Assembly: GCF_014174475.1 (NCBI RefSeq)
Contig: NZ_JACJUD010000001.1
Coordinates: forward strand, 62,001 to 126,000
Length of the DNA stretch: 64,000 nucleotides
Reading direction: 5' to 3'
DNA from: Aquipseudomonas ullengensis
GTDB lineage: Bacteria; Pseudomonadota; Gammaproteobacteria; Pseudomonadales; Pseudomonadaceae
Each line of letters begins with the position of its first letter. Positions within the stretch are counted from its first letter, which is position 1. A model generated the notes under the pieces. That model was not told the origin of the DNA. It was given only the letters and a program-made list of their open reading frames with translations, and searched no databases. The translations under genes and the position numbers were made by a program. This document shows, piece after piece, positions 1-7,942 of this stretch.

Positions 1-37
1 ACTGGGCGCGGAGGTCATGGTGCGAGGTTCTTTGCAT
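1..37 (-). CDS. Possible 5' end of a minus-strand regulator gene (cut by window edge)
   Basis: An ATG at 37 on the minus strand opens a frame that stays open to the window edge, reading MQRTSHHDLRAQ. The start resembles the MKRTSF-like opening of HxlR/DUF24 regulators, but twelve residues cannot settle the family. A second in-window ATG at 18, in another frame, is an alternative start. Support comes mainly from context: two palindromes and a promoter-like -10 (CATAAT on the minus strand) lie directly upstream, as expected for an autoregulated regulator gene. Confidence 0.25.
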   Translation of the reverse strand, partial: MQRTSHHDLRAQ

Positions 38-82
38 GGGATGCGCTTCACTGAGGTCGTGGTCGGTTCTGTCGGGCAATTA

Positions 83-122
83 TGTAGCAAAACTACAAAA
101 CCAGTCATGTAGTAAAACTACA
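83..122. promoter_or_regulatory. Paired 15-bp palindromic operators
   Basis: TGTAGCAAAACTACA (83-97) and TGTAGTAAAACTACA (108-122) are near-identical palindromes with centres 25 bp apart. On the minus strand they overlap a plausible promoter, ATGACT about 18 bp before CATAAT, reading towards the left edge. This is the layout of a repressor or redox switch binding its own promoter. The regulator is not identified. HxlR-type proteins bind related TAGTA/TACTA dyads, which fits the possible gene start at 37. Confidence 0.5.
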
Positions 123-195
123 TTGTTAGCCGATCAGCCTTGCATTCAGCTTTCAGCCCGCACTCTTCGCCCCGCGAAGGCTCCGCAGGTTGGGC

Positions 196-1194
196 CTACA
201 AGTCCGCCGGCAGCTGCGGGCCGACACCGGCGCCCGTCAGCAGGCCATACGCCATCCACAGCACCAGCGCGGCGTAGACCAGGCGCGGCAGCCAGGTCGC
301 CAGTTGTTCCTGGAAACTGGCCAGCGCGGCCGACTCGCGACTGGCATAGCTGAGCAGGGTTGCCGGCAAGCTGCCGCTGGCTTCCCCCGTGCGCACCAGG
401 CCAAGCAGCTGCGCCTGGCCAGGAAACGTCAGCGGCACCAGCGCCTGGGCCAGTGGTGCACCAGCCTGTACCCGTTGCTGCAGACCGAGGAAATCGCGCC
501 GCAGCTGGCTGTTACGCAGCGTCGCGGCGGCCTTGGGTAGGGCATCGAACATCGGCAAACCCGCCTCCAGCATCAACCCCAGGCTCTCGAAGTAATCGCG
601 CAGGTTGCGCCGCGCCAGCATCGGCCCGAACAGCGGCAGGCTCAACAAGGCGCTGTCCACGCTGCTGGCCCGCACGGCGCTGGCCGGTCGCTGCAGGTGT
701 TGCAGCAGGCTGCGCCCCAAAAACAGCAGAGCGCCCAGCATCAGCAAGGGTTGCACCACGCCCCACAGGTATCCGAACAGGCTCAAGCTGCCGCCAACCA
801 GCGCGGGCAACGGCTGGATCAGCAGCGCCAGCAGCAACACGCCAGCCGGCATCAGCAAACGCGACTTCAGCGCCTTGGCCTGCGCCGCCTGGTGCCCGTA
901 GGTGTCGGCCAGGCGCCGGTACAGGCGCGCGGGACTGCCAGCGCTCTGCGCGGCCTGCAGCAAGGTGACTTCCAGCGGCGAGAACAGCCCGGCCTTCTGC
1001 CCCGCACTGGCCAGGTCGCGGCCCTGCGCCAGTTGCCGGGTGGTCGCCTCGATGCGGGCCTGGGTGGCCGGGCGCAACTGCAAGGTGGCCAGGGCTCGAT
1101 CCAGCGGCAAGCCGGCCTGTTCCATCGCGGCCAGTTGGGCGAAAAGCACGGCGCGTTCGTTGAGGTCGAGCACGGCGGACGAAGATGACGACAT
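196..1194 (-). CDS. Type II secretion/type IV pilus inner-membrane platform-like protein (GspF/PilC family), orphan
   Basis: A 332-residue protein with two T2SSF-type modules. The first (about residues 10-110) is a helical cytoplasmic domain with the pattern LAAMEQAGLPLDRAL. A hydrophobic pair of helices follows (about 125-180). A second copy of the module, YFESLGLMLEAGLPMFDAL (about 205-310), and a final membrane helix complete it. Family members are usually about 400 residues, so this is a short version. I start it at the ATG at 1194; upstream in-frame sequence looks non-coding. No secretion ATPase, pseudopilin or secretin gene is nearby, so it is an orphan. Its substrate and partners cannot be inferred. 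Confidence 0.7.
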   Translation of the reverse strand: MSSSSSAVLDLNERAVLFAQLAAMEQAGLPLDRALATLQLRPATQARIEATTRQLAQGRDLASAGQKAGLFSPLEVTLLQAAQSAGSPARLYRRLADTYGHQAAQAKALKSRLLMPAGVLLLALLIQPLPALVGGSLSLFGYLWGVVQPLLMLGALLFLGRSLLQHLQRPASAVRASSVDSALLSLPLFGPMLARRNLRDYFESLGLMLEAGLPMFDALPKAAATLRNSQLRRDFLGLQQRVQAGAPLAQALVPLTFPGQAQLLGLVRTGEASGSLPATLLSYASRESAALASFQEQLATWLPRLVYAALVLWMAYGLLTGAGVGPQLPADL

Positions 1195-1237
1195 GCGGCT
1201 TATCCCGAAAACGATGGGCGCAGTGTAACGGCTGCGC

Positions 1238-2032
1238 TCAGCGCTGAGCGGCGCGGCTGTCGAGCAGGCCGGCCGGCAGCGGCAGGTCGCTGAACCAGCG
1301 CTGGTAGATGCGCGTAAAGCTGCCATCGGCCTTGATCGCCTCAAGAGCCTGCTGCCAGCGCGCGACCACTGCCGGATCGGTGGCCTGGGAGAAGGCCAGG
1401 AAAGACTGGTGCTGGAGGAAGCTGAACTGCGCCTCGATCTGATCCGGGCTCATCCCTTCCAGCGCCAGGAAGTACGGCAGGGCGATCTCGCTGGAGACGA
1501 TCAGGTTGATCCGCTGGCTCTTGAACATGTGCATCATCTTGTCCGGCGAGGTCACCGTGAAGATCGTGTCGAAGCCCTGGCCCTGCAGGTATTCCAGGCT
1601 GTACCACTGCCGTGGCAGCGCCAGCCGGCCGAGGCGCCGGGCATCGTCCAGGCTGTCGATGCGCAGGCCGGAGTCACGCCGAGCGTAGAAGCGCGTACGG
1701 GTTTCCATCAGCGGCCCGACCCACTGGAACAGCCCGTCGCGCTGTTCCAGACGGACCACGGAGAACAACCCGCTGTTGGCCTGCTGCCGGGCCTGGGCGT
1801 AGCCGCGCGTCCACGGCACCAGTTCGATCTTGATCGCATCGCCGGTGCGCGCGCTGAGCAGTTGCACCAGCTCCACGGAAAAGCCGGCGGGCTGGCCGTC
1901 GCGCATGAAATTCAGCGGGGGGTTTTCTTCGCTGTAGAGCAGCAACTGCGCCGCCTGTAACGGCTGCCAGAACAGCCAGGCCAGCAGCGCCAGGCCCAGC
2001 GTGCCAATCCGCGTTTCCCCTCGCCCCATCAT
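1238..2032 (-). CDS. Periplasmic solute-binding protein, family 3 (SBP_bac_3)
   Basis: 264 residues with an N-terminal signal peptide (hydrophobic LGLALLAWLFWQP, cleavage near QAAQ). It has the family-3 periplasmic fold: NPPLNFMRDGQPAGFSVEL is the typical first-lobe motif, followed by VPWTRGYAQA. The C-terminus ends with the helix IKADGSFTRIYQRWF typical of these proteins. The ATG at 2032 overlaps the stop of the upstream paralogue by 4 bp, indicating translational coupling. No ABC permease or ATPase accompanies it. Such free-standing proteins can feed distant transporters or act as sensors; the ligand is unknown. Confidence 0.8.
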   Translation of the reverse strand: MMGRGETRIGTLGLALLAWLFWQPLQAAQLLLYSEENPPLNFMRDGQPAGFSVELVQLLSARTGDAIKIELVPWTRGYAQARQQANSGLFSVVRLEQRDGLFQWVGPLMETRTRFYARRDSGLRIDSLDDARRLGRLALPRQWYSLEYLQGQGFDTIFTVTSPDKMMHMFKSQRINLIVSSEIALPYFLALEGMSPDQIEAQFSFLQHQSFLAFSQATDPAVVARWQQALEAIKADGSFTRIYQRWFSDLPLPAGLLDSRAAQR

Positions 2033-2787
2033 CGACCCCGCAGCGCCGCTGGCTGGCCAATCTGCGGCAACCAGCGTTGGCGGAGCGCCTGCAGGCTGCC
2101 GTCACGGCGCATGCCGTCCAGTTCGCGCTGCCATTGAGTGACCAGAGCGGCATCGGTCTGCGGCGAAAAGGCGATGTAGTAATCGGAGTTCATGAACGCC
2201 AGGTGCGCCTGCACCTCTTCCGGGGTCAGGCCGCCGGCGGCCAGCTCCTCGCGCAAGGTGAGATCCTCGGTGGCGATCAGTTTGACCCGTCCGTGCTTGA
2301 GCATGGTCACCATCTGTTTCGAGCTGGGTACGCCATAGAGGTTGGTGAAGCCCTTCTGCTGCAGGGTCTCGTAGGTGTACCACTGCTTGGGCAGGGCAAC
2401 GGTACCACTGTGGGCGGCGGCGTCCAGGCTGTCGATGGTCAACTGGCTGGACTTCAGCGAATAGAAGCGCGTGGAGCCCTGCAGGATCGGGCCGACCCAT
2501 TGGAACTGCGCTTCGCGCTCGTCGGTGCGAACCATGGAGAACAGCGCGGTGTCCGGCTCGTGCTTGACCAGGTGATAGGCGCGGGTCCAGGGCAGCAGCT
2601 CGATGTGTGCCGCCTGGCCGGTACGGTGGATCAGCTCCTCGACCACCGCCACGGCGTAGCCGGTGGGTTTGCCAGCTTCCATATAGCTGGTTGGCGGCGC
2701 CTGTTCGGTCAGCAGGCGCAACTCCGCCGCCGCCAGATTCGGCAACAGCTCTACCACCAGCAGACCGACAAGCAGCCATGCACGCAT
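2029..2787 (-). CDS. Periplasmic solute-binding protein, family 3 (SBP_bac_3), paralogue of the next gene
   Basis: 252 residues. Signal peptide MRAWLLVGLLVVELLPNLAAA, then APPTSYMEAGKPTGYAVAVV, LPWTRAYHLV and the terminal motif GMRRDGSLQALRQRW. It aligns along its whole length with the neighbour encoded at 1238-2032 (shared PWTR.Y, FSMVRT/FSVVRL, FQWVGP, ALPKQWY/ALPRQWY), so the pair arose by tandem duplication. I chose the ATG at 2787 because GGGGAGGG lies about 8 nt upstream; the longer frame would begin at a GTG without a site. The two genes form a coupled operon of binding proteins with no transporter genes. Ligand unknown. Confidence 0.8.
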   Translation of the reverse strand: MRAWLLVGLLVVELLPNLAAAELRLLTEQAPPTSYMEAGKPTGYAVAVVEELIHRTGQAAHIELLPWTRAYHLVKHEPDTALFSMVRTDEREAQFQWVGPILQGSTRFYSLKSSQLTIDSLDAAAHSGTVALPKQWYTYETLQQKGFTNLYGVPSSKQMVTMLKHGRVKLIATEDLTLREELAAGGLTPEEVQAHLAFMNSDYYIAFSPQTDAALVTQWQRELDGMRRDGSLQALRQRWLPQIGQPAALRGR

Positions 2788-2846
2788 GTTCGTCACCCTC
2801 CCCGTCAGCACAGCCTAGCCCATCTGGCGCAGGGGCTAATGCCGGA

Positions 2847-3017
2847 TCAGGGTTGCGCCAGGAGCAGACGGATCGGCGCTGCGTCGATGTTGCCCTTGTC
2901 GATAAACAGCGCTGCCAGCTCGGTCAGGCGTGCGCCAGGCGGCTGGCCATGCAGGTAGGGATAGGCTTGCTGCAGCAGCGGGGCAATTGTCCGCAACAGC
3001 AGGGCGGTGAAGGGAAG
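2847..3017 (-). pseudogene. Remnant of a decayed coding sequence
   Basis: The 403 bp between 2787 and 3191 hold no intact gene. On the minus strand an open stretch of 56 codons has clearly coding-like composition (AYPYLHGQPPGARLTELAAL, then FIDKGNIDAAPIRLLLAQP and a TGA). It has no convincing start and is blocked upstream by an in-frame TAG at 3018-3020. Another short coding-like piece ending in VLDLLQEALEIR stops at 3031 in a different frame. Together they look like the C-terminal fossil of a lost gene. I do not recognise the family. Confidence 0.35.
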
Positions 3018-3190
3018 CTATTTATCCCGTTCAGCGAATTTCCAAGGCTTCCTGCAGCAAATCTAGCACTTTGCCATCACCCTGACGCCGATTCATTCGC
3101 CGGCCCCGACCTGTGGCATGCGATTGCGCGAGCACACTGCGCCGCTCTCGCATAAACTGCGCGGCCGTTTTTTCCCGGAACCGCTGCAGC

Positions 3191-4456
3191 ATGAGTTTTG
3201 ATCTTCCCGCCAATGCCCTGGGCATCGATTTCGGCACCTCCAACTCCACTGTCGGCTGGTGGCGCGCAGGCAACGAACCCTTGCTGGAACTGGAAGACGG
3301 CAAGATCACCCTGCCCTCGGTGATTTTCTTCAATACCGAAGAGCGCCGCCCAGTCTATGGCCGCCAGGCGCTGGACGAGTACCTGGAAGGCTACGAAGGG
3401 CGCCTGATGCGCTCGCTGAAAAGCCTGCTGGGCTCCAAGCTGCTGAAAAGCGAGACCACGGTGCTGGGCAGCGCCCTGCCGTTTCGCGACCTGCTTGGCT
3501 TCTTTATCGGCGAGCTGAAAAAGCGTGCGGAAACCTTCGCCGGCCGCGAGTTCGAACAAGTGGTGCTGGGCCGTCCGGTGTTCTTCGTCGACGATGACCC
3601 GGTCGCCGATGCCGAGGCCGCCAACACCCTGCTCGGCGTGGCGCAGAAGCTCGGCTTCAAGGATGTGTCGTTCCAGTTCGAGCCAATCGCCGCGGCCTTC
3701 GACTACGAACGCAGCATCCAACGCGAAGAGCTGGTGCTGATCGTCGACATCGGCGGCGGTACCTCCGACTTCTCCCTGGTGCGCCTGGCTCCGGAACGCC
3801 GTGAACTGACCGACCGGCAGAGCGACATCCTCGCCACCGGCGGCGTGCACATCGGCGGCACCGACTTCGACAAGCAGCTCAGCCTGGATGGCGTGATGCC
3901 GCTGTTCGGCTACGGCAGCCGGATGAAGAGCGACGCCTTCATGCCCACCAGCCAGCACCTCAACCTGGCGACCTGGCACACCATCAACGCCGCCTACGCG
4001 CAGAAGGCCCAGCTGGCGCTGAAAAGCATGCGCTACGACATCGTTGACCCGACCGGCATCGACCGTCTGTTCAAGCTGATCGAGCAGCGCGCCGGACACT
4101 GGCTAGCGATGCAGGTGGAAGACAGCAAGATCGCCCTGACCGAGCGCGACAGCCACCGCATCGACCTGGCGCGGATCGAGACCGACCTGGAAGTGCTGCT
4201 CGACCGCGCGCTGTTCGACCAAGCCATCGATGCCCTGCTGCAACGCATCCGCGACGGGGTCGAGGAGCTGCTCAAACGCGCCGGGGTCGGCCATGGCGAG
4301 ATCGACACGATCTTCTTCACCGGCGGTTCCAGCAGCATCCCGGCCCTGCGCCAGAGCGTCGCCGCCCTGCTGCCCAACGCCCACTCCACCGAAGGCAACA
4401 GCTTCGGCAGCATCGGCAGCGGCTTGGCCATCGAGGCCCATCGCCGCTACGGCTGA
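3191..4456 (+). CDS. yegD: Hsp70-family chaperone-like ATPase (YegD type)
   Basis: 421 residues. The N-terminus LGIDFGTSNSTVGW is the phosphate-1 loop of the actin/Hsp70 ATPase fold. VDIGGGTSDFSLV (about residues 185-200) is phosphate-2 and FFTGGSSSIPALRQ near the end is the adenosine motif. It has the nucleotide-binding domain but lacks the full substrate-binding domain of DnaK, as expected for YegD-like proteins of about 450 residues. The ATG at 3191 is chosen because similarity starts at once with DLPANALGIDFGTS and the upstream in-frame sequence is cysteine- and arginine-rich noise. It stands alone, with no J-protein or exchange factor beside it. Clients are unknown. Confidence 0.85.
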   Translation: MSFDLPANALGIDFGTSNSTVGWWRAGNEPLLELEDGKITLPSVIFFNTEERRPVYGRQALDEYLEGYEGRLMRSLKSLLGSKLLKSETTVLGSALPFRDLLGFFIGELKKRAETFAGREFEQVVLGRPVFFVDDDPVADAEAANTLLGVAQKLGFKDVSFQFEPIAAAFDYERSIQREELVLIVDIGGGTSDFSLVRLAPERRELTDRQSDILATGGVHIGGTDFDKQLSLDGVMPLFGYGSRMKSDAFMPTSQHLNLATWHTINAAYAQKAQLALKSMRYDIVDPTGIDRLFKLIEQRAGHWLAMQVEDSKIALTERDSHRIDLARIETDLEVLLDRALFDQAIDALLQRIRDGVEELLKRAGVGHGEIDTIFFTGGSSSIPALRQSVAALLPNAHSTEGNSFGSIGSGLAIEAHRRYG

Positions 4457-4546
4457 TCGGTCCGCCGGAAAGATCGCGACCGACGTCGCTGCGCCGGGTG
4501 ATACAGGCGCGTTATGGTAGGCACCTCATCCTCTGTGGAGCCTGCC

Positions 4547-4753
4547 ATGCGCGCCCTTGCCACCTGCCTGACCCTGACCAGCCTGCTCGCCCTCACCGCC
4601 TGCGACGGCGGCGCCACTGCCACCAATGCCGCCCTGCAAGCCGAGCAGGCCAAACAGGCGCAGCAGCAGATGAACCAGCTCAAGCAGCAGATCGACGACG
4701 CCAATGCCAAAAACCAGCAGCGCCTGGATCAACTCGAGCAGCAAAGTCAGTAA
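4547..4753 (+). CDS. Small coiled-coil lipoprotein
   Basis: A 68-residue predicted lipoprotein. The signal peptide MRALATCLTLTSLLALTAC ends in a good lipobox (LTAC, lipidated cysteine at residue 19). The mature part is almost entirely Gln/Ala/Lys heptads (QAEQAKQAQQQMNQLKQQI), predicting one long coiled coil, as in small Lpp- or OprI-like envelope lipoproteins. It lacks the C-terminal Lys-Arg-Lys end by which Lpp is joined to peptidoglycan. Residue 20 is Asp (CDGG); in E. coli Asp at this position would favour inner-membrane retention. I start at the ATG at 4547 because the signal peptide begins there. Function unknown. Confidence 0.65.
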   Translation: MRALATCLTLTSLLALTACDGGATATNAALQAEQAKQAQQQMNQLKQQIDDANAKNQQRLDQLEQQSQ

Positions 4754-4771
4754 GCGCCTACGCGGCTAATG

Positions 4772-4978
4772 GTAGGGCGGGTGCAACCCGCGTTGCCGGG
4801 GACGCAGGTTGCCCACTCCCTACATGCCGGACTTTTTAGCTGGTCTTCCCCGCGCAGGCGGGGAACCAGAAACCGGCAACTCCCTGCATCACCGCGCCGG
4901 ATGCTCCTGGGTCCCCGCCTGCGCGAGGACGACGGGGTGGGGAAATACCTCCCGGGACGCGGGTTGCACCCGCCCTAC
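4772..4978. repeat. Composite inverted-repeat element with a second repeat nested inside
   Basis: A 22-bp perfect inverted repeat bounds this stretch: GTAGGGCGGGTGCAACCCGC plus GT at 4772-4793 and its complement at 4957-4978. Inside is another dyad of a different family, with arms based on TCCCCGCGCAGGCGGGGA (from about 4846) and GTCCCCGCCTGCGCGAGGA (from about 4911). With the element at 4995-5067 it fills nearly all of the 356-bp gap between the lipoprotein gene and phuW. No protein-coding content is evident. Confidence 0.7.
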
Positions 4979-4994
4979 ATGCCGTACGGTAGAT

Positions 4995-5067
4995 GTAGGG
5001 TGGATGACGCTCTGTTCATCCACCAATGGCCCCGCTCGGTGGATCGGTGAAGCGTGATCCACCCTAC
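4995..5067. repeat. GTAGGGTGGAT palindromic intergenic repeat, copy A
   Basis: Outer arms GTAGGGTGGAT (4995-5005) and ATCCACCCTAC (5057-5067) are perfect complements. Between them are two sub-hairpins built on GTGGATGA/TCATCCAC and GGTGGATC/GATCCACC. Related copies lie at 12835-12914 and, degenerate, at 30036-30098. The element sits between convergent genes, typical for REP-like sequences. Confidence 0.75.
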
Positions 5068-5109
5068 GGTGTTACCGAGCCCGATCGCTCCCACGAACTC
5101 GTCTGACCC

Positions 5110-6003
5110 TTACTTGCGCGGCTTGATCTTGGCGCAGTGATCCTGCTCCGGCAGCGCGGCGGTGTACCACACGTAGTCGGCGCTGCCCGCCTCCACCGGC
5201 TTGCCCACTTCCGCCAGCACCAACACCGCCGTGCCCTGCCCGGCGCCGAGGTCGGCCAAGTGCAGCGGCACGCCCAGGTCCTTGCGCACATGGAAGGCGC
5301 CCGCCAGCAGCACTGCCGGCTGTGGCGCGGCCAACAGGCGTTCGGCCATGCGCCGGTCACGTTGCTGCTGCACGGCGAGCATGGCTGGCAACTGGCTTTC
5401 CGGCAGCAGGCCGCAGTGCGACTCGCGGATATCGGCGAACAACGCATCCTGCACCGCTGCTGCGGTGGAAACCCCGCTCGGCAATGTCGGACGCTGCTGG
5501 TAAATGCTCATGATCTCGCTGCGATCAAGGTTGGCCGACAGCAGCGGATACGGCTGGCGCAGCGCCTCGCTGACCAGCGCGCCGTACACCGACCAGTCCC
5601 AACCCGGCTGCCAGGCCAGCGCACCGATCAGGTCGACCGGCGCGGTGCCGGCACGGCTCTGCGCCTGCACCTCGTCCACCCGCGCCTGCTGGCTGGGGGT
5701 GAGCATTTCCAGCAGCAGACTGCCCTGCGGCCGACGCGCGGCCAGCTCACGCAGCAGCCAGAGCTGCAGGGCGTGATGGTCCGGGTTGTCGTGTTGTTCA
5801 CCCACCAGTACCCGCGGCGCCACGGCCAGGCGCTCGACCAGTTGCTGCGGGCTGAGCAGCTCGCCGCTGGACAGGTCGCGGATCTGCCCCAGTTCGGCAG
5901 CTTGACGCCCCTCGGGGCTGAGCCAGGCCGGTGGCGGCGCCACGTCATGGGACTGGCAGGCGGCCAGCAGGGCGATACAGCAGAGCAATACAATTCGCAT
6001 CAT
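5110..6003 (-). CDS. phuW: ChaN-family haem-binding lipoprotein, last gene of the phu locus (PhuW-like)
   Basis: 297 residues. The N-terminus MMRIVLLCCIALLAAC ends in a lipobox (LAAC), predicting a lipid-anchored envelope protein. The body is a DUF399/ChaN domain, with RVLVGEQHDNPDHHALQ near residue 65 supplying the conserved Glu and His cluster. ChaN binds haem as a cofacial pair and is iron-regulated in Campylobacter. It lies downstream of phuV on the same strand, 135 bp away with a REP pair between them, in the position of PAO1 phuW as I recall it. Two adjacent ATGs (6003, 6000) are possible starts, preceded by AAAGGA. Its exact role in haem uptake is inferred from context. Confidence 0.75.
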   Translation of the reverse strand: MMRIVLLCCIALLAACQSHDVAPPPAWLSPEGRQAAELGQIRDLSSGELLSPQQLVERLAVAPRVLVGEQHDNPDHHALQLWLLRELAARRPQGSLLLEMLTPSQQARVDEVQAQSRAGTAPVDLIGALAWQPGWDWSVYGALVSEALRQPYPLLSANLDRSEIMSIYQQRPTLPSGVSTAAAVQDALFADIRESHCGLLPESQLPAMLAVQQQRDRRMAERLLAAPQPAVLLAGAFHVRKDLGVPLHLADLGAGQGTAVLVLAEVGKPVEAGSADYVWYTAALPEQDHCAKIKPRK

Positions 6004-6026
6004 TGGTCCTTTATCAAATCGACAAC

Positions 6027-6123
6027 TGTAGGAGCCAGCTTGCTGGCGATCGGGACGCCAGGAGCGGCTGCGGCCTGGCGATCGGGTCGCGCACCGCTGA
6101 TCGCCAGCAAGCTGGCTCCTACA
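6027..6123. repeat. REP doublet (REPIN-like), copy 1
   Basis: Two inverted copies of a 25-bp unit beginning TGTAGGAGCCAGCTTGCTGG lie at 6027-6051 and 6099-6123, separated by 47 bp. The same unit pair with a 15-bp spacer is at 30157-30221. Paired opposed REP units are typical of Pseudomonas REPINs, which are mobilised by RAYT transposases; no RAYT gene is in this window. This copy splits phuV from phuW and could alter the stability or termination of the phu transcript. Confidence 0.85.
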
Positions 6124-6137
6124 AAAAAACCTGAGAG

Positions 6138-6905
6138 TCAGCGCGCCACGATCAGCGGATGACCGCGCTCCGGATGCTGCTGGATCAGTACCTGCAGGCC
6201 GAATACCGCCTCCAGCCCCGGCGCGTTAAGCACCTCGTCCGGGGTGCCCTGGCTGTGCGGCAGGCCGCGTTGCAGCAGGAGGATGCGGTCGCAGTAACGC
6301 GCCGCCAGGTTGAGGTCATGCAGGATCACCAACACCGCTGCGCCCTGCCTGGCGAACTCGCGCACCGCCTGCAGGATGGTGTGCTGGTGCAGCGGGTCGA
6401 GCGCCGAGGTCGGCTCGTCGAGCAGCAGGTTCTGCTCCTTCGCCCCCGGCCACAGTTGCGCCAGCACCCGTGCCAGGTGCACGCGCTGGCGCTCGCCACC
6501 GGACAGCGCCAGGTAACTGCGCCCGCGCAGGTGCTCGGCGTCGGCGGCGTGCAATGCCTGCGCGACGATCTCGGCATCGCGCACACGGCCGCTGTCATGG
6601 GGCAAACGGCCCATGCCGACCACCTGCTCGACGCTGAAAGCAAAGCTCAGGGTCGAGTTCTGCGGCAGCACCGCCAGGCGCCGCGCACGTTCACGTCCGT
6701 TCCACTCGGCCAGCGGCCGCCCGCCCAGCGACACCGCACCTGCGGCCAGCGGCAGCTCGCCACTCAGCGCGCCGAGCAGGCTGCTCTTGCCCGCCCCGTT
6801 GGGACCGAGCACGCCGAACACTTCGCCGGGGCGCAGCTCCAGGTCGATATCGGCCAGCACCGTGCAGCCACCGCGACGCACCACAAGATTTTCTGCGCGC
6901 AACAT
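6138..6905 (-). CDS. phuV: Haemin ABC importer, ATP-binding subunit
   Basis: 255 residues with every ABC ATPase motif: Walker [10 protein letters not shown], signature [18 protein letters not shown], Walker [12 protein letters not shown] and the switch histidine in [14 protein letters not shown]. It powers haem transfer across the inner membrane with PhuU (HmuV family, usual length about 255). The start is the ATG at 6905, which shares one base with the phuU stop (TGATG), so translation is coupled. A longer open frame upstream only overlaps phuU. Confidence 0.93.
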   Translation of the reverse strand: MLRAENLVVRRGGCTVLADIDLELRPGEVFGVLGPNGAGKSSLLGALSGELPLAAGAVSLGGRPLAEWNGRERARRLAVLPQNSTLSFAFSVEQVVGMGRLPHDSGRVRDAEIVAQALHAADAEHLRGRSYLALSGGERQRVHLARVLAQLWPGAKEQNLLLDEPTSALDPLHQHTILQAVREFARQGAAVLVILHDLNLAARYCDRILLLQRGLPHSQGTPDEVLNAPGLEAVFGLQVLIQQHPERGHPLIVAR

Positions 6906-7942
6906 CAGGTGCGCCCCCGTACCAGCAGATAAAGGAAGAACGGCGCACCAATCAGCGCCGTGACGATACCGATCGGCAATTCCGCCGGCGCCAGCAACAG
7001 CCGTGCGATCAGGTCGGCCAGCAGCAACAGGCTGGCGCCCGCCAGCAGCGAGGCCGGCAGCAGCACGCGGTGATCCGGGCCGACCAGCAGGCGCATCAGG
7101 TGCGGCACCACCAGGCCGACGAAGCCGATCAGCCCCGCCGCTGCCACGGCCGCGCCGACACCCAGTGCCGTGCACAGCACCAGCTCCAGCTTGACCCGCT
7201 CCACGTCGAAACCCAGGTGACGCGCCTCGGATTCACCGAGCAGCAGGGCATTCAATGCCGCTGCCCGCCGGGGCAGCCACAGCGCCACGCCCAGCGCCAC
7301 CAGCAGCAGCGGCCACAGGCGCTGGTAACTGGCGCCGTTGAGGCTGCCGAGGTTCCAGAAGGTCAGACTGCGCAGGGTCGCGTCGTCCGCCAGGTAGGTG
7401 AACAGGCCGACACCGGCACCGGCCATGGCGGTCATCGCCACCCCGGCCAGGAGCATGGTGGCGACGTTGGTCTGCCCATCGCTACGGCCGAAGCGGTAGA
7501 CCACCGCGGTCACCGTGAGCCCGCCGAGAAAGGCGCAAGCCGACAATAGATACGGCGCGAACTGCGGCGACAGGCCACCCAGGTAGCTGCCGCCGACAAT
7601 CGCCACCGCCGCGCCGAGGGCGGCACCAGCAGACACCCCGACCAGGCCGGGATCAGCCAGCGGGTTGCGAAACAACCCCTGCATCGCCACCCCGGACAAG
7701 GCCAGCACGGCGCCCACGGCCACACCGAGCAGGCTACGCGGCAGGCGGATCTGCCCGACGATCAGCTCGGCCTGCTGCAGCCCCTCGCCATCCAGCGGCA
7801 AGCCGAACAGACGCAGAAACGCACGCAGGGTCTCGCCCAGCGGCAAGCTGACAGGGCCTAGGGCCAGGGACAGCCAAAACGCGAACAGGAGCAACAGGCC
7901 CAGTGCAATAAGCAGTGGGCGTGGGCGAATCACAGCGGTCAT
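6905..7942 (-). CDS. phuU: Haemin ABC importer, permease subunit (FecCD family)
   Basis: 345 residues, very hydrophobic, matching the ten-helix FecCD/BtuC permease family. [31 protein letters not shown] contains the family pattern GAALAxSGxxxQxxxRNPLADPxx[15 protein letters not shown] sequence ([18 protein letters not shown]) near residue 275 is the other hallmark. It forms the inner-membrane haem channel with PhuV and receives haem from PhuT. It overlaps phuT by 4 bp and phuV by 1 bp, in a tightly coupled operon. Confidence 0.93.
   Translation of the reverse strand: MTAVIRPRPLLIALGLLLLFAFWLSLALGPVSLPLGETLRAFLRLFGLPLDGEGLQQAELIVGQIRLPRSLLGVAVGAVLALSGVAMQGLFRNPLADPGLVGVSAGAALGAAVAIVGGSYLGGLSPQFAPYLLSACAFLGGLTVTAVVYRFGRSDGQTNVATMLLAGVAMTAMAGAGVGLFTYLADDATLRSLTFWNLGSLNGASYQRLWPLLLVALGVALWLPRRAAALNALLLGESEARHLGFDVERVKLELVLCTALGVGAAVAAAGLIGFVGLVVPHLMRLLVGPDHRVLLPASLLAGASLLLLADLIARLLLAPAELPIGIVTALIGAPFFLYLLVRGRT

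Noticed and set aside
4769..5057. Two overlapping open frames (93 and 82 codons) before phuW
   Set aside because: They read through inverted repeats; the apparent coding signal is repeat composition.
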